This document shows, piece after piece, positions 16,979-25,970 of a DNA stretch of 64,000 nt (its first letter is position 1; each line of letters opens with the position of its first letter). Below the pieces are notes generated by a model, which was not told the DNA's origin, did not search any database, and saw only the letters and a list, made by a program, of their open reading frames with translations. A program made the position numbers and the translations under genes. Source of the DNA: Myxococcales bacterium (GTDB lineage Bacteria; Myxococcota_A; Polyangia; Polyangiales; Ga0077539); the NCBI GenBank assembly GCA_016793325.1, contig JAEUKI010000069.1, positions 1-64,000 of the forward strand. Reading direction: 5' to 3'.

Positions 16979-18436
16979 TCATTCCTTCGCTTCGCGCTCG
17001 CCCGTGTACTGCTTCTTGCGCTTGGCCTTGTACGAGACGCGCACGGGAACACCCTCGAACCCGAAGCGCTCGCGCAGCTGATTCTTGAGGTAGCGGTCGT
17101 ACGAGGGCGCGATGTTGTCGGGAAAATTCGTGACGGCCGCGAATCGCGGCGGACGCACGCCAACTTGCGACACGTAGTAGAGCCGCACCGAACGATTGCT
17201 CTGCACGGGCGGCGGGTGCTTCTCGACGACCTCTTCGAAGAAGCGGTTGACTTCACCGGTCCCGACGCGACGCGCGAACGCCTCGTACACCTTGTCGACC
17301 TGATCGAGCAGCGCGCTCGTCCCGCGCCCTTCCTTCGCCGACAAGCGAAGCACAGGAATCCAAGCGGCGAACGCGAGCCGCTCCTTCGCGGATTGAACGG
17401 CCTTCTTCTCGGCCTGCGCCGAGAGCTTGTCCGTCTTGTTGAGCCCCACGATGATCGCGCGACCGCGGTCCTCGGCGAGCGAGATGATCCGCAGGTCCTG
17501 GTCGCTGAGCTCGCCCTCGGTCGCATCGAACAAGAGCACCACCACGTCGGCGCGCTCGATCGTCCGGATCGCCTGCATCACCGACGTCATCTCGACCGGC
17601 GCGCTCACGGCGCGCTTTCGACGCATGCCCGCGGTGTCGACGAAGACGTACTTCTTGCCGTTCTTCTCGACGAGCGTGTCGATCGCGTCCGTCGTGGTGC
17701 CCGGGCGCGAGTCGACGAGCAGTCGATCCTGACCCACGAGGCGATTGATGAGCGAGCTCTTTCCCGCGTTGGGGCGGCCGACGATCGCGACGCGCGCGAT
17801 GTCGTCTTCGAGGATCGTGTCCTCGGCTTCGGGCGGCGGCAGCTTCGAGAGAATCGCGTCCTCGAGCTTCTCGAACCCGCGACCGTGCAGCGCCGACACA
17901 GGGATCACTTCGGCGACGCCCGCGCTGTAGAGCTCGAACGCGTCGACGTCGCGCTTCGGTGAATCGGCCTTGTTCGCCACGTAGATCACGGGGCGCTCGC
18001 TGCGCCGCAAGAGATCCAACGCGACGAGGTCTGCCTCTTGGAGCGGCGCCGTCGCGTCGGTCACGAACACGGCGACGTCGGCCTCGGCGATCGCGAGCTT
18101 CACTTGCGCGCGAATGCCCGCGACGACCGGGTCTTTTCCTTCGGGGTCGAAGCCGCCAGTGTCCACTGCGACGAAGGGACGGCCGCGCAGCTCGGCGTCT
18201 GCGTAGTGCCGATCGCGCGTGACGCCCGGCGTGTCTTCGACGATCGCGACGTGCCGACCGACGATGCGGTTGAAGAGGGTGCTCTTTCCGACGTTGGGGC
18301 GACCGACGATCGCGACGAGCGCGCGAGAGCCGCGGGCGACGCGGACCTCCGCGGGGACTTCTTTGCGACGCGCGCGCTCTTCTTCGCGGGCGATCTCTTC
18401 ACCGGCGCCGCCGTCGCTGCGCTTGCTCTTGGTCAT
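16979..18436 (-). CDS. der: Der (EngA), double-domain ribosome-biogenesis GTPase
   Basis: A 485-residue GTPase with two tandem G domains and a KH-like end. The first has GRPNVGKST, DTPGVTR and NKAD; the second has GRPNAGKSS, DTAGMRRK and NKTD. The C-terminal part (YYVSQVGVRPPRFA, LRERFGFEGVPVRV) is the Der KH-like domain that contacts the 50S subunit. About 40 charged residues precede the first G domain, longer than usual. ATG 18436 chosen. It is the second gene of the era-led operon, 35 bases after era. Confidence 0.95.
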   Translation of the reverse strand: MTKSKRSDGGAGEEIAREEERARRKEVPAEVRVARGSRALVAIVGRPNVGKSTLFNRIVGRHVAIVEDTPGVTRDRHYADAELRGRPFVAVDTGGFDPEGKDPVVAGIRAQVKLAIAEADVAVFVTDATAPLQEADLVALDLLRRSERPVIYVANKADSPKRDVDAFELYSAGVAEVIPVSALHGRGFEKLEDAILSKLPPPEAEDTILEDDIARVAIVGRPNAGKSSLINRLVGQDRLLVDSRPGTTTDAIDTLVEKNGKKYVFVDTAGMRRKRAVSAPVEMTSVMQAIRTIERADVVVLLFDATEGELSDQDLRIISLAEDRGRAIIVGLNKTDKLSAQAEKKAVQSAKERLAFAAWIPVLRLSAKEGRGTSALLDQVDKVYEAFARRVGTGEVNRFFEEVVEKHPPPVQSNRSVRLYYVSQVGVRPPRFAAVTNFPDNIAPSYDRYLKNQLRERFGFEGVPVRVSYKAKRKKQYTGEREAKE

Positions 18437-18471
18437 CACTGAGGCTCCCTTTGCAGCCAATTTCTTCGCGA

Positions 18472-19380
18472 TCAACGGCGCCGTCCGGGCCCGCTCGAGC
18501 CGTAGCCGAGCCGCTCCATCGCGCCGGGACTCTTGGTCCACCCCGGAGAGACTTTGACCCAGAGCTCCAGCATCACTTTGCGACCGACCATCGGCTCGAT
18601 CGCCTTGCGCGCGCGCGTCCCGATGGCCTTGATCTGCGCTCCCCCGGCGCCGATCACGATCTTCTTCTGTCCCTCGCGCTCGACGTGGATCGTCGCGCCG
18701 ATGTGAACGATCTTCTCGCTCTCTTCGAAGCGCTCGATCTCGACAGCGGTCACGTACGGAAGCTCGTCCGCCGTCTCGTGGATGACCGCTTCTCGAATGC
18801 GCTCGGCCGCCAAGAAGCGCTCGGGCCGGTCCGTGACCGCGTCCTTCGGAAAGAGCATCGGCCCTTCGGGAAGAAACGACAGGCACTCGTCGACGAGACG
18901 TGAGAGTCCGTCCTTCGTCTTGGCCGCGATGGGGACGATTCCCTTCCACTCGCGCGCCTTGGTGTAGGCCTCGAGCGTGGGCAGGAGCGCGGTCTTCGGC
19001 TTGACGAGATCCACTTTGTTCAGCGCCAAGATCGCGGGCTTCTTCGCGGCGTCGATCTCGATGAAGACCTGCTCGTCGCGCTCGATGCCCGCGGCGCCGT
19101 CGGTCGCGTCCGCGACCATCACGATCGCGTCTGCGTCGGAGAGCGCCGCGGCCGCCTCGCGGTTCATCCGCTCGCCGAGGCGCGCGCGCGGACGGTGAAT
19201 GCCCGGCGTGTCGACGACGATCAGCTGCGCGTCTTCGCGCGTGATGACCGCGAGAATTCGATCGCGCGTCGTTTGAGGACGCGACGCCACGATCGAGACA
19301 TCCTCACCAACGAGCGCGTTGAGGAGCGTCGACTTGCCCACGTTCGGGCGGCCTACGAGTGCGACGAAACCACAGCGCAT
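18472..19380 (-). CDS. era: Era, GTPase of 30S ribosome maturation
   Basis: A 302-residue protein of normal Era length. The G domain starts almost at the N-terminus (GRPNVGKST, VDTPGIHRPR, LALNKVDL) and the C-terminal KH domain carries the GAGGAQIKAIG loop that binds the 16S rRNA 3' end. ATG 19380 is right at the domain boundary. First gene of the minus-strand operon era-der-AAA-TPR-TPR; the divergent amidase starts 87 bases away. Confidence 0.95.
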   Translation of the reverse strand: MRCGFVALVGRPNVGKSTLLNALVGEDVSIVASRPQTTRDRILAVITREDAQLIVVDTPGIHRPRARLGERMNREAAAALSDADAIVMVADATDGAAGIERDEQVFIEIDAAKKPAILALNKVDLVKPKTALLPTLEAYTKAREWKGIVPIAAKTKDGLSRLVDECLSFLPEGPMLFPKDAVTDRPERFLAAERIREAVIHETADELPYVTAVEIERFEESEKIVHIGATIHVEREGQKKIVIGAGGAQIKAIGTRARKAIEPMVGRKVMLELWVKVSPGWTKSPGAMERLGYGSSGPGRRR

Positions 19381-19467
19381 GACGACAAGAGTGGGGGCTC
19401 TACTGCAAGTCCGTCGCACAAGCAACGGCCCGCGCGCGCGATCGATGGTATCTCTTCGTTCCGCGGA

Positions 19468-21045
19468 ATGAATCGGACCCATGGGACCAACGAACTCAGC
19501 GCCCTCACCGCAACCGAGGCCAAGGCGCTGCTCGAACAACGAAAGGTCAGCTCGGTCGAGCTCGTCGACGCGCTGTTCGCGAGGATCGAGAAGCACGACC
19601 GCTCGGTGAACGCGTTCACCGAGCGCTTCGAGCAACGCGCACGCGCGGAGGCGCAACGCGCGGACGAGGCGCGCGCGCGAGGCGACTCGCTCGGCGCGCT
19701 GCACGGGCTCCCCGTGACCGTGAAGGAGTCGATCGAGATCGAGGGATCCGCGTCCACCCTGGGAATTCCCTCGCGAACGAGCATTCGCGCCGCGAAGGAC
19801 GCGCCCATCGTGGCCGAGACGCGACGCGCAGGCGGGATCGTGCTCGGGCGGACCAACGTCCCTCAGCTGCTCCTTTCGTTCGAGTGTCGAAACCCAGTCT
19901 TCGGGCAGTGCGCCAACCCGAGAAAGCTCACGCACTCTCCCGGCGGCTCGTCCGGAGGCGAAGCCGCGGCGCTCGTGTACGGCGGCTCGATGCTCGGGAT
20001 CGGAACGGACATCGGCGGATCCATTCGACTCCCTGCGCACTTCTCTGGGTGCGTGGGGTTCAAGCCGACGCAAGACCGCTTGCCCAATCGCGGGCTCGTC
20101 GCTGGAATTCCGGGGCAAGAAGCGATTCGCTCGCAGTGCGGACCGATGGCTCGCTCGGTCGACGACATCGCGCTCTTCCTTCGCGCGCTCGACATGGACG
20201 CGCTCTCGCGCGCGGACGGTCGGACGCCGCCGATGCCCTTCGGAGCGCTCGACTCCGTGCAGCTCCGCGGCGTGCGCGTGGGCCTGCTCGAGCACGACGG
20301 GATCCTCGCGCCCTCACGCGCGAACATCCGCGCCGTTCGCCGCGCGGGCGACGCGCTCGAACGCGCGGGCGTCGAGGTCGTTCCGTTCGTGCTCCGCGGC
20401 GCGCCGGACGCGATCAAGGACTACTTCGCGGCGCTCTCGTCCGACGGCGCGAACACCGCGCGCGACATCATCGGCGACGCGCCGGTGGACGTCACGTTGC
20501 AGTCGGTGTTCCTCGCGGCGAAGCTGCCCGCAAAGGCGCGATTGGCCGCTGCAAAGGCGCTCGAAATCGCCGGCCAGTCGCTCACCGCGATGGTGCTCCG
20601 CGCGCTCGGCGAACGCTCGGTCGCGGGCTTCTGGAAGCTCGTCGCGTCCGTTCGCGCGCGACGCTTCGCGATCGAACGCGAGCTCGACGAAGCGGGGATC
20701 GACGCGTTGCTCCTGCCGCCGTTCGCCACGGCCGCCGTGCCGCACACGTTCGGCGCGCAGTTTCAGCAGGCGGCGTCGTACACGATGCTCTTCAACTTCT
20801 TGCACTGGCCCGCGGGCGTCGTCCCGGTGACCACCGTTCGCGCAGACGAATGCGATCGAGAAGCCACGCTCGACGCCGTGGTTCGCCGCGCACGCGAGGT
20901 CGATCGCCAGAGCCTGGGGCTCCCGATCGGCGTTCAAGTCGCGACCCGCGCGTGGAAGGACGAGCTGTGCCTCGCGCTCCTTCGCGTCATCGAAGAGGAC
21001 ACGCGCAACGACGATGGCGTCCCCGCGCGCGTGATCGACCCTTGA
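19468..21045 (+). CDS. Amidase-signature family hydrolase
   Basis: A 525-residue enzyme with the Ser-cisSer-Lys triad of the amidase-signature family: Lys in VTVKESI (about 84), Ser in SPGGSSGG (about 160) and Ser in IGGSIRLPA (about 183). The RLPA context and the lack of gatB/gatC neighbours favour a stand-alone or FAAH-like amidase over GatA. The substrate cannot be read from sequence. There is no signal peptide. Its stop overlaps the start of the next gene by four bases. Confidence 0.85.
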   Translation: MNRTHGTNELSALTATEAKALLEQRKVSSVELVDALFARIEKHDRSVNAFTERFEQRARAEAQRADEARARGDSLGALHGLPVTVKESIEIEGSASTLGIPSRTSIRAAKDAPIVAETRRAGGIVLGRTNVPQLLLSFECRNPVFGQCANPRKLTHSPGGSSGGEAAALVYGGSMLGIGTDIGGSIRLPAHFSGCVGFKPTQDRLPNRGLVAGIPGQEAIRSQCGPMARSVDDIALFLRALDMDALSRADGRTPPMPFGALDSVQLRGVRVGLLEHDGILAPSRANIRAVRRAGDALERAGVEVVPFVLRGAPDAIKDYFAALSSDGANTARDIIGDAPVDVTLQSVFLAAKLPAKARLAAAKALEIAGQSLTAMVLRALGERSVAGFWKLVASVRARRFAIERELDEAGIDALLLPPFATAAVPHTFGAQFQQAASYTMLFNFLHWPAGVVPVTTVRADECDREATLDAVVRRAREVDRQSLGLPIGVQVATRAWKDELCLALLRVIEEDTRNDDGVPARVIDP

Positions 21046-22157
21046 GCCGAGCCGCCGCCGCTCCGACGCTTCGTCCTCGGGAGCGCGTCGCGCGGATCGC
21101 GCTCGTGTGTGTTTGCGCGTCGATGACGAGCGCGCCGGGACGCTCGTTCGCCGAGCTTCCCCGCGTTCGAACCGCGCCGCCGCAGCTCGGTCCCGAGCCC
21201 GAGACACCGCAACGCGGGCCCTACGAGTCCGGACGAACGCAGACGATCCGCCTGCAATCGCCCTCGATCATCTACATCCCCGCGGGCGAGTTCGTGATGG
21301 GCTCGAATCAAGACGACCTCGAGCGCGCGCAGTCCGTGTGCGAGCGCGACGCCGCCGTGGGCCCCGTGCTCATGTGGAGCTGCGCGCGCGCGTTTCCGCC
21401 GGTCGAAGCGACGCGCGCCGTCGGGTCGCCCTGCGAACGGCCGGGGCTCATGAACCTCACGCTCTCCGAGCACGGGAGGCATCGCGTGCTCCTCGGCGCG
21501 TTCGCGATCGATCGCACTGAAGTGACCGTGCTCGCGTACGAGCGGTGCGTCAGCGACGGCGGGTGTCCCCGCGCGGATTTCGCGCGATCGAGCCCATCGT
21601 TTCGCGGCGACTCGCAGCCCATGGTCGCGGTCAACTGGTACGAGGCGCGGGCGTACTGCCGCTGGGCGCGCGGGCGATTGCCGACCGAGGCCGAGTGGGA
21701 GCGCGTCGCGAGAGGCCGCGATGGCCGCATGTTTCCCTGGGGAAACGTGTTCAACCCGAGGCTCGCCAACGTCGGGCAAGCGGGGCCGAGCTGCCGCTCG
21801 AGCGTCGATGGCTTCGAGTACACAGCGCCCGTCGGGAGCTTCGTCGACGGAGCGTCCGCGGACGGCGCGCTCGACCTCGCGGGCAACGTCTCCGAGTGGG
21901 TCGACGATTTCTTCGACGACGGCCCCTCGCGCACACCGGGCGGCGACACCGACTGGGCGCGCTCGCGCTCGCGCTACACGCCCGACGTCGTTCGCGTCGC
22001 GCCGCACGTCACGAGCGCTTCGCAAAATCTCAGGGTGTTCCGCGGAGGATCATTTACGCAGGGGCCGATGTTCGCGCGCGCGGCGTACCGACAGCGTCTC
22101 GGCGCGAGCGAGCGGCGCGAGTGGCTCGGCTTTCGTTGCGCGTACGACCAACGCTGA
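21042..22157 (+). CDS. Secreted formylglycine-generating-enzyme-fold (SUMF1) protein
   Basis: A 371-residue protein if TTG 21042 is the start (TTGA overlap with the amidase); an in-frame ATG at 21123 would remove most of the signal peptide. The signal-like RIALVCVCAS stretch suggests export. The body is a C-type-lectin/FGE fold: IPAGEFVMGS, DRTEVTVLAYERCV, VNWYEARAYCRWAR, LPTEAEWE, DLAGNVSEWVDD, FRGGSF and GFRCAY. The active-site Cys pair of true sulfatase-modifying enzymes is not visible, so a binding or other role is more likely than formylglycine formation. Confidence 0.78.
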   Translation: MSRAAAAPTLRPRERVARIALVCVCASMTSAPGRSFAELPRVRTAPPQLGPEPETPQRGPYESGRTQTIRLQSPSIIYIPAGEFVMGSNQDDLERAQSVCERDAAVGPVLMWSCARAFPPVEATRAVGSPCERPGLMNLTLSEHGRHRVLLGAFAIDRTEVTVLAYERCVSDGGCPRADFARSSPSFRGDSQPMVAVNWYEARAYCRWARGRLPTEAEWERVARGRDGRMFPWGNVFNPRLANVGQAGPSCRSSVDGFEYTAPVGSFVDGASADGALDLAGNVSEWVDDFFDDGPSRTPGGDTDWARSRSRYTPDVVRVAPHVTSASQNLRVFRGGSFTQGPMFARAAYRQRLGASERREWLGFRCAYDQR

Positions 22158-22205
22158 CAGGGAGTTGAACGTGCGGTTCGTTTCGGCTACCACCGCGCGG
22201 TTCAC

Positions 22206-22688
22206 ATGCGCTTCAACGTTCGCCTCGCGTTCGCTTCGCTCCTCGCTTCGCTCGCAATCTCCACCGCCGGCTGCGAAGAAGCGCCGACGGGCGGACGCTG
22301 CGAGAGCGTCTACGACTGCGACCGCACGGGTGGAGGCACGACGCGCTCGTGCTATTCGACCGCCAACACGAATCTGCTCTGCGCAGGCGCTGGCAATTCG
22401 TGCGTGTGCTGCCCGCGTCCCGAGGCGCGCGTCGCGGGGTCGACGCCCGCGATCTGCTTGAACTCGATGACCGTCGTGGACAGCGGCGTGACGACGGACG
22501 CTGGACAGACCGCGGACAGCGGCGCCGACAGCGGCGCTGTCACGGACAGCGGCGTCGCTTCGGACAGCGGCGTCCGCACCGACACAGGCGTCGTCACCGA
22601 CAGCGGCGTCGTGATCGACAGCGGCGTCGTGATCGACAGCGGGATCGTGACCGATAGCTCGGCGCAAGACTCGAGCGACAGCGGCTGA
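22206..22688 (+). CDS. Lipoprotein with a DSG-repeat tail
   Basis: A 160-residue protein: signal peptide with lipobox TAGC (Cys23), then a small Cys-rich domain of about 65 residues (eight Cys, including CVCC), then a tail of about 70 residues composed of DSGV/DSGA-type repeats to the stop. The Cys-rich part is probably a disulfide-stabilised knob on the cell surface. The tail is unusual in being at the C-terminus rather than next to the lipid anchor. Function unknown. Confidence 0.72.
   Translation: MRFNVRLAFASLLASLAISTAGCEEAPTGGRCESVYDCDRTGGGTTRSCYSTANTNLLCAGAGNSCVCCPRPEARVAGSTPAICLNSMTVVDSGVTTDAGQTADSGADSGAVTDSGVASDSGVRTDTGVVTDSGVVIDSGVVIDSGIVTDSSAQDSSDSG
22479..22685 (+). repeat. In-frame GACAGCGGC tandem repeats
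   Basis: Degenerate tandem units with the core GACAGCGGC; the last ones are near-exact 18-base copies of GTCGTGATCGACAGCGGC. They encode the DSG-repeat tail of the lipoprotein. Such repeats can change length by slippage, so copy number may vary between strains. Confidence 0.75.
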
Positions 22689-22782
22689 GCGCAGCGAACA
22701 CGCGCGATTCGCGGCGCTGAGTTCGCCGTTCAATTGCGCGGCGCGATCGTGGTACGTTGGCCAACAGCTGGTCGGCGGTGCG

Positions 22783-24384
22783 ATGACGAAGCGACAGGGC
22801 GAAAACCCCAGTCACGAGGCGAGGCCCTCGGCGAGCAACGTTCACGGGAACGAGGGGCATTCGCTCGACGAGGGCGACGTCGTCCTCGGCAAGTACATCA
22901 TCAAGTCGAAGCTCGGCGCGGGGGGGATGGGGCAGGTGTTTCGCGCGCTGCACATTCGCCTCGCGCGCGACGTCGCGGTCAAGATCCTCCCGGACAACGG
23001 CTCTGAAGAGAACGCGCTTCGATTCGAGCGCGAAGCGGCGCTCATGACGCGCGTGCGCCACCCCAACGTCGTCGAGATCCTCGACTTCGGATTTCTCGAC
23101 GGCCGGGTCCCGTGCATCGTGATGGAGCTCGTCGAGGGCGAGATGCTCAGCGCGCGGCTGCTTCGATCACGCGCACAGCCGTGGTCCGACGCCGTGCGAA
23201 TCGTCCTCGGCGTGCTCGATGGACTCGAAGCGGTTCACGAGGCGCAGATCCTCCATCGAGACCTCAAGCCTTCGAACGTCGCGATCGCGAAGGGTCCGCC
23301 CGAAATCGTGAAGCTCCTCGATTTCGGCATCGCGCGATCGCTCACGGGCGAGTCCGATCGCCGCGTCACGCGCACGGGAAACATCGTCGGCAGCCTCGAC
23401 TACATGTCTCCCGAGGCGCTCGTAAACGACCCGATCGACGTGCGAACGGACGTGTACGCCGCGGGCATGATGCTGTTCGAAATGCTGCACGGCGACTATC
23501 CGTTTCTCGACGACGCGATGGCCGCGGCGTTTCGACGCTTGAGCAACGACCCGCCGTTGCCGACCGCGCCCGCGGGCTTCGATGAAGTCCCGCCTGCGCT
23601 CGCGAAGCTCGCGCAGCGCGCGATCGCGCGCGACCGAAAAGACCGCCCCGAAAACGCCGAGGCGTTCGCGCAGGAGCTTCGCGAGTTCGTCGTCAGAGCG
23701 CGCCGCGCGCAGCCAAGCGCCGCGGTCGAAAGCGAGTCCGACGCGTCTCGCGCGAGCGCGCAAGCGGCGTCGAAGACTGCGCGGCCGTCGAGCGTCGACG
23801 CCGAAGCCAAGACCGTGGACGCGCCAACGGCTCCGCCCGGCGCGAAGGACAAGCCCCGAGAGGCCGCGCAACCGTCGCCCGCCGCCGCGCCGAAAGCGAA
23901 GCCCAAGCGCGTCCTCGGCGGGATCGCACCACAAGCGCCGCGCCCGCCCGAGATCCCGCCGCCGCCCGATCCCGTGGTGTTGCCGAAGGCCCCGCGCGAG
24001 CACGCTTCGCCGTCGAGCAACGCGCTCGCTGCGAAGGTCCCGCGACCGCAGTTCATCGTTCTCGCGCGGCTGCCTGAAGAGAAGCTCGCGTCGCTCGAAG
24101 AGCGACGATGGCTCGCCGAGCTCGTGCGCGACGCGGGAAAAGCATACGCGATCGGCTCGCACATCTGGTGCGCGGTGCTGTTCGCGATCGACGCAGCGTC
24201 CGCAGAGAAGCGCTCGCTCGTGCTCCTCGACGCGCTCGAGGCGCGATACTCGAAGGTCGCGGTCGTCGGCGGCGCGATCTTCGACCCGCACTTCGCGCTC
24301 GAGTCCGCGAAGCTCTCGATGGACGCGAAGCTCCCCGAGCCCCTCCCCGCGCTCGTCGCGCAGCTCGCGTCGATCGCGCGCTGA
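22783..24384 (+). CDS. Serine/threonine protein kinase (Hanks type)
   Basis: A 533-residue kinase. The domain spans residues about 35-310 with LGAGGMGQVF, DVAVKIL, catalytic HRDLKPSNV, DFGIA and MSPEAL all intact, so it should be active. A Pro/Ala-rich linker follows (about 315-420), then a distinct C-terminal domain of about 110 residues (FIVLARLPEEKLASLEE, WCAVLFAIDAAS) that I do not recognise. No transmembrane helix is evident, so it is likely cytoplasmic. Confidence 0.88.
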   Translation: MTKRQGENPSHEARPSASNVHGNEGHSLDEGDVVLGKYIIKSKLGAGGMGQVFRALHIRLARDVAVKILPDNGSEENALRFEREAALMTRVRHPNVVEILDFGFLDGRVPCIVMELVEGEMLSARLLRSRAQPWSDAVRIVLGVLDGLEAVHEAQILHRDLKPSNVAIAKGPPEIVKLLDFGIARSLTGESDRRVTRTGNIVGSLDYMSPEALVNDPIDVRTDVYAAGMMLFEMLHGDYPFLDDAMAAAFRRLSNDPPLPTAPAGFDEVPPALAKLAQRAIARDRKDRPENAEAFAQELREFVVRARRAQPSAAVESESDASRASAQAASKTARPSSVDAEAKTVDAPTAPPGAKDKPREAAQPSPAAAPKAKPKRVLGGIAPQAPRPPEIPPPPDPVVLPKAPREHASPSSNALAAKVPRPQFIVLARLPEEKLASLEERRWLAELVRDAGKAYAIGSHIWCAVLFAIDAASAEKRSLVLLDALEARYSKVAVVGGAIFDPHFALESAKLSMDAKLPEPLPALVAQLASIAR

Positions 24385-24420
24385 TCGAGCGGCTCGTTTG
24401 ATTTTGTGTGCCAGCGCCGC

Positions 24421-24438
24421 GCGTCGGTCAACCGACGC
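24421..24438. terminator. Hairpin between convergent genes
   Basis: GCGTCGGT-CA-ACCGACGC, a perfect 8-base inverted repeat in the 62-base gap between the kinase and the convergent sulP gene. It is symmetrical, so it could end transcription from both sides, but no T-run follows on either strand. Confidence 0.45.
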
Positions 24439-24446
24439 TCGCGCGC

Positions 24447-25829
24447 TTACGCCGTCGCTTCGGCGCGCTCAGCCGGCGCTCGACGCGGTCGAAGAAACGC
24501 TCGCTTGATCACGAAGTACAACACCATCGCCGACAGCACGCCGGTGAGGAAGTCCGTCATCGGAACCATGATCGCCGTGTAGATCATCATCCCGACCTCG
24601 AAGCGTCCCTCTTCGAGCACCTCGCGGATCTCCGCGGGCTTGATCATGTTGCTCGCGACCCAGAGCAAGATTCCCCCGATGCACGCCATCGGAACGCGCT
24701 CGAGCAGCGGCGCGACGAAGTACGCCATCGCGAGCTTGAGCCCCCCCTTGAAGTACCCCGCGAGCGGGCTGATCGCGCCCGCTTTGATGCTCGTCGCGGT
24801 GCGCGCGAGCGCGCCCGTGCACGGAAATCCGTTGACCAGCGGCGTGATGATTTGCACGAGCCCCTGCCCCCAGAACTCTTTGTCCGGGTCGAACTTCGTG
24901 CCCTTGTTGTTCGCGAGGCGGTCGGCCATCGACGAGCAAAGGAGGCTCTCGACGCCGGAGACGAACGCGATCGCCACGACGTAGTACACGATGTCCAGCA
25001 GCACGCTCGCCGTGAAGCCGGGCAGTCGCGGCGGCGTAAAGACGAAGAACTGATTGGGGATCGAGCCGAAGCGATCGCGCACGACCGTGATGCCGAGGTC
25101 GGACAAGACCGTGGACGACAAGAGCGTGGCTGTTCCCACGGCGATGAGCGGCGCGGGGATGAACACCGAGACCTTCAACAACCCGCGCGTCAACGCGAAC
25201 GTCACGAGCGCGAGCGCGAGCGCCCAGCCGTTCACTTCGCCGAAGTGCGTCACGACCGTTCGCAGCTTGTTGAACAGGCTGCCCTGCACCGCCGTGCGCA
25301 GGCCGAGGACCTCGCCGATGTTGCTCGCAGCGATCGCGACGGCGATCCCGACCGTGAAGCCCACGACGATCGAGTTGGGCACGAGCTTGGCGTATTTTCC
25401 GAGCCCCGCGACGCCCATGATCATGAGCGTGACGCCCGCGAGGATGGATACCAGCACCAGAAATCCGTGAGCCTGAGCCGCGCTGCCGCCCGAGGCCGGC
25501 CCGTACTTCGCCATCAGCCCTGCGATCAACGGGATGAACGCCGCGGTCGGTCCGTACACTTGGTACTTCGAGCCGCCGAACGTTCGACCCACGACGCACG
25601 CGAGCGCGCCAGCGATGATGCCCTGCTCCGGCCGCAGCCCCATGGCCATCGCGAAGCCCATCGCCATCGGAATGGCGGTCATCGCGACGATCAATCCAGC
25701 GCTGAAGTCCCTGTAGAGAACGACCTTCCACGTGTCTCGTCGGAGGTCCTCGAAGCGCGAATCGAAGAGCGTAAAAAACAGTCGTAGTCGATCGGCAACC
25801 GAGCTCGTTGCGGCGTTGGCGGACGACAA
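24447..25829 (-). CDS. SulP-family anion (probably bicarbonate) transporter without STAS domain
   Basis: A 460-residue polytopic membrane protein of the SulP/SLC26 family. Landmarks are YRDFSAGLIVAMTAIPMAMGFA, SKYQVYGPTAAFIPLI and VSGVESLLCSSMAD, plus the inverted-repeat helices. The TTG start at 25829 is chosen for the AGGAGAGAG ribosome-binding site and because it precedes the cytoplasmic N-terminus. The chain ends 20-odd residues after the last helix, so the C-terminal STAS domain of most SulP proteins is absent. Neighbouring carbonic anhydrase makes bicarbonate the most likely substrate, though sulfate or other anions are possible. Confidence 0.85.
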   Translation of the reverse strand: MSSANAATSSVADRLRLFFTLFDSRFEDLRRDTWKVVLYRDFSAGLIVAMTAIPMAMGFAMAMGLRPEQGIIAGALACVVGRTFGGSKYQVYGPTAAFIPLIAGLMAKYGPASGGSAAQAHGFLVLVSILAGVTLMIMGVAGLGKYAKLVPNSIVVGFTVGIAVAIAASNIGEVLGLRTAVQGSLFNKLRTVVTHFGEVNGWALALALVTFALTRGLLKVSVFIPAPLIAVGTATLLSSTVLSDLGITVVRDRFGSIPNQFFVFTPPRLPGFTASVLLDIVYYVVAIAFVSGVESLLCSSMADRLANNKGTKFDPDKEFWGQGLVQIITPLVNGFPCTGALARTATSIKAGAISPLAGYFKGGLKLAMAYFVAPLLERVPMACIGGILLWVASNMIKPAEIREVLEEGRFEVGMMIYTAIMVPMTDFLTGVLSAMVLYFVIKRAFLRPRRAPAERAEATA

Positions 25830-25970
25830 AGTTCTCTCTCCTGCGGACCGGGACGTCAGTCGGTCGCGCGACGTCGCGATCGCGATGCAGGTGTCGTTCC
25901 GCCCGAGGCAGGCACGACGCGGCATAGATTGCGCGTGTGTGTTTCGATCCATGCGAGGCAGAGTTCGATC

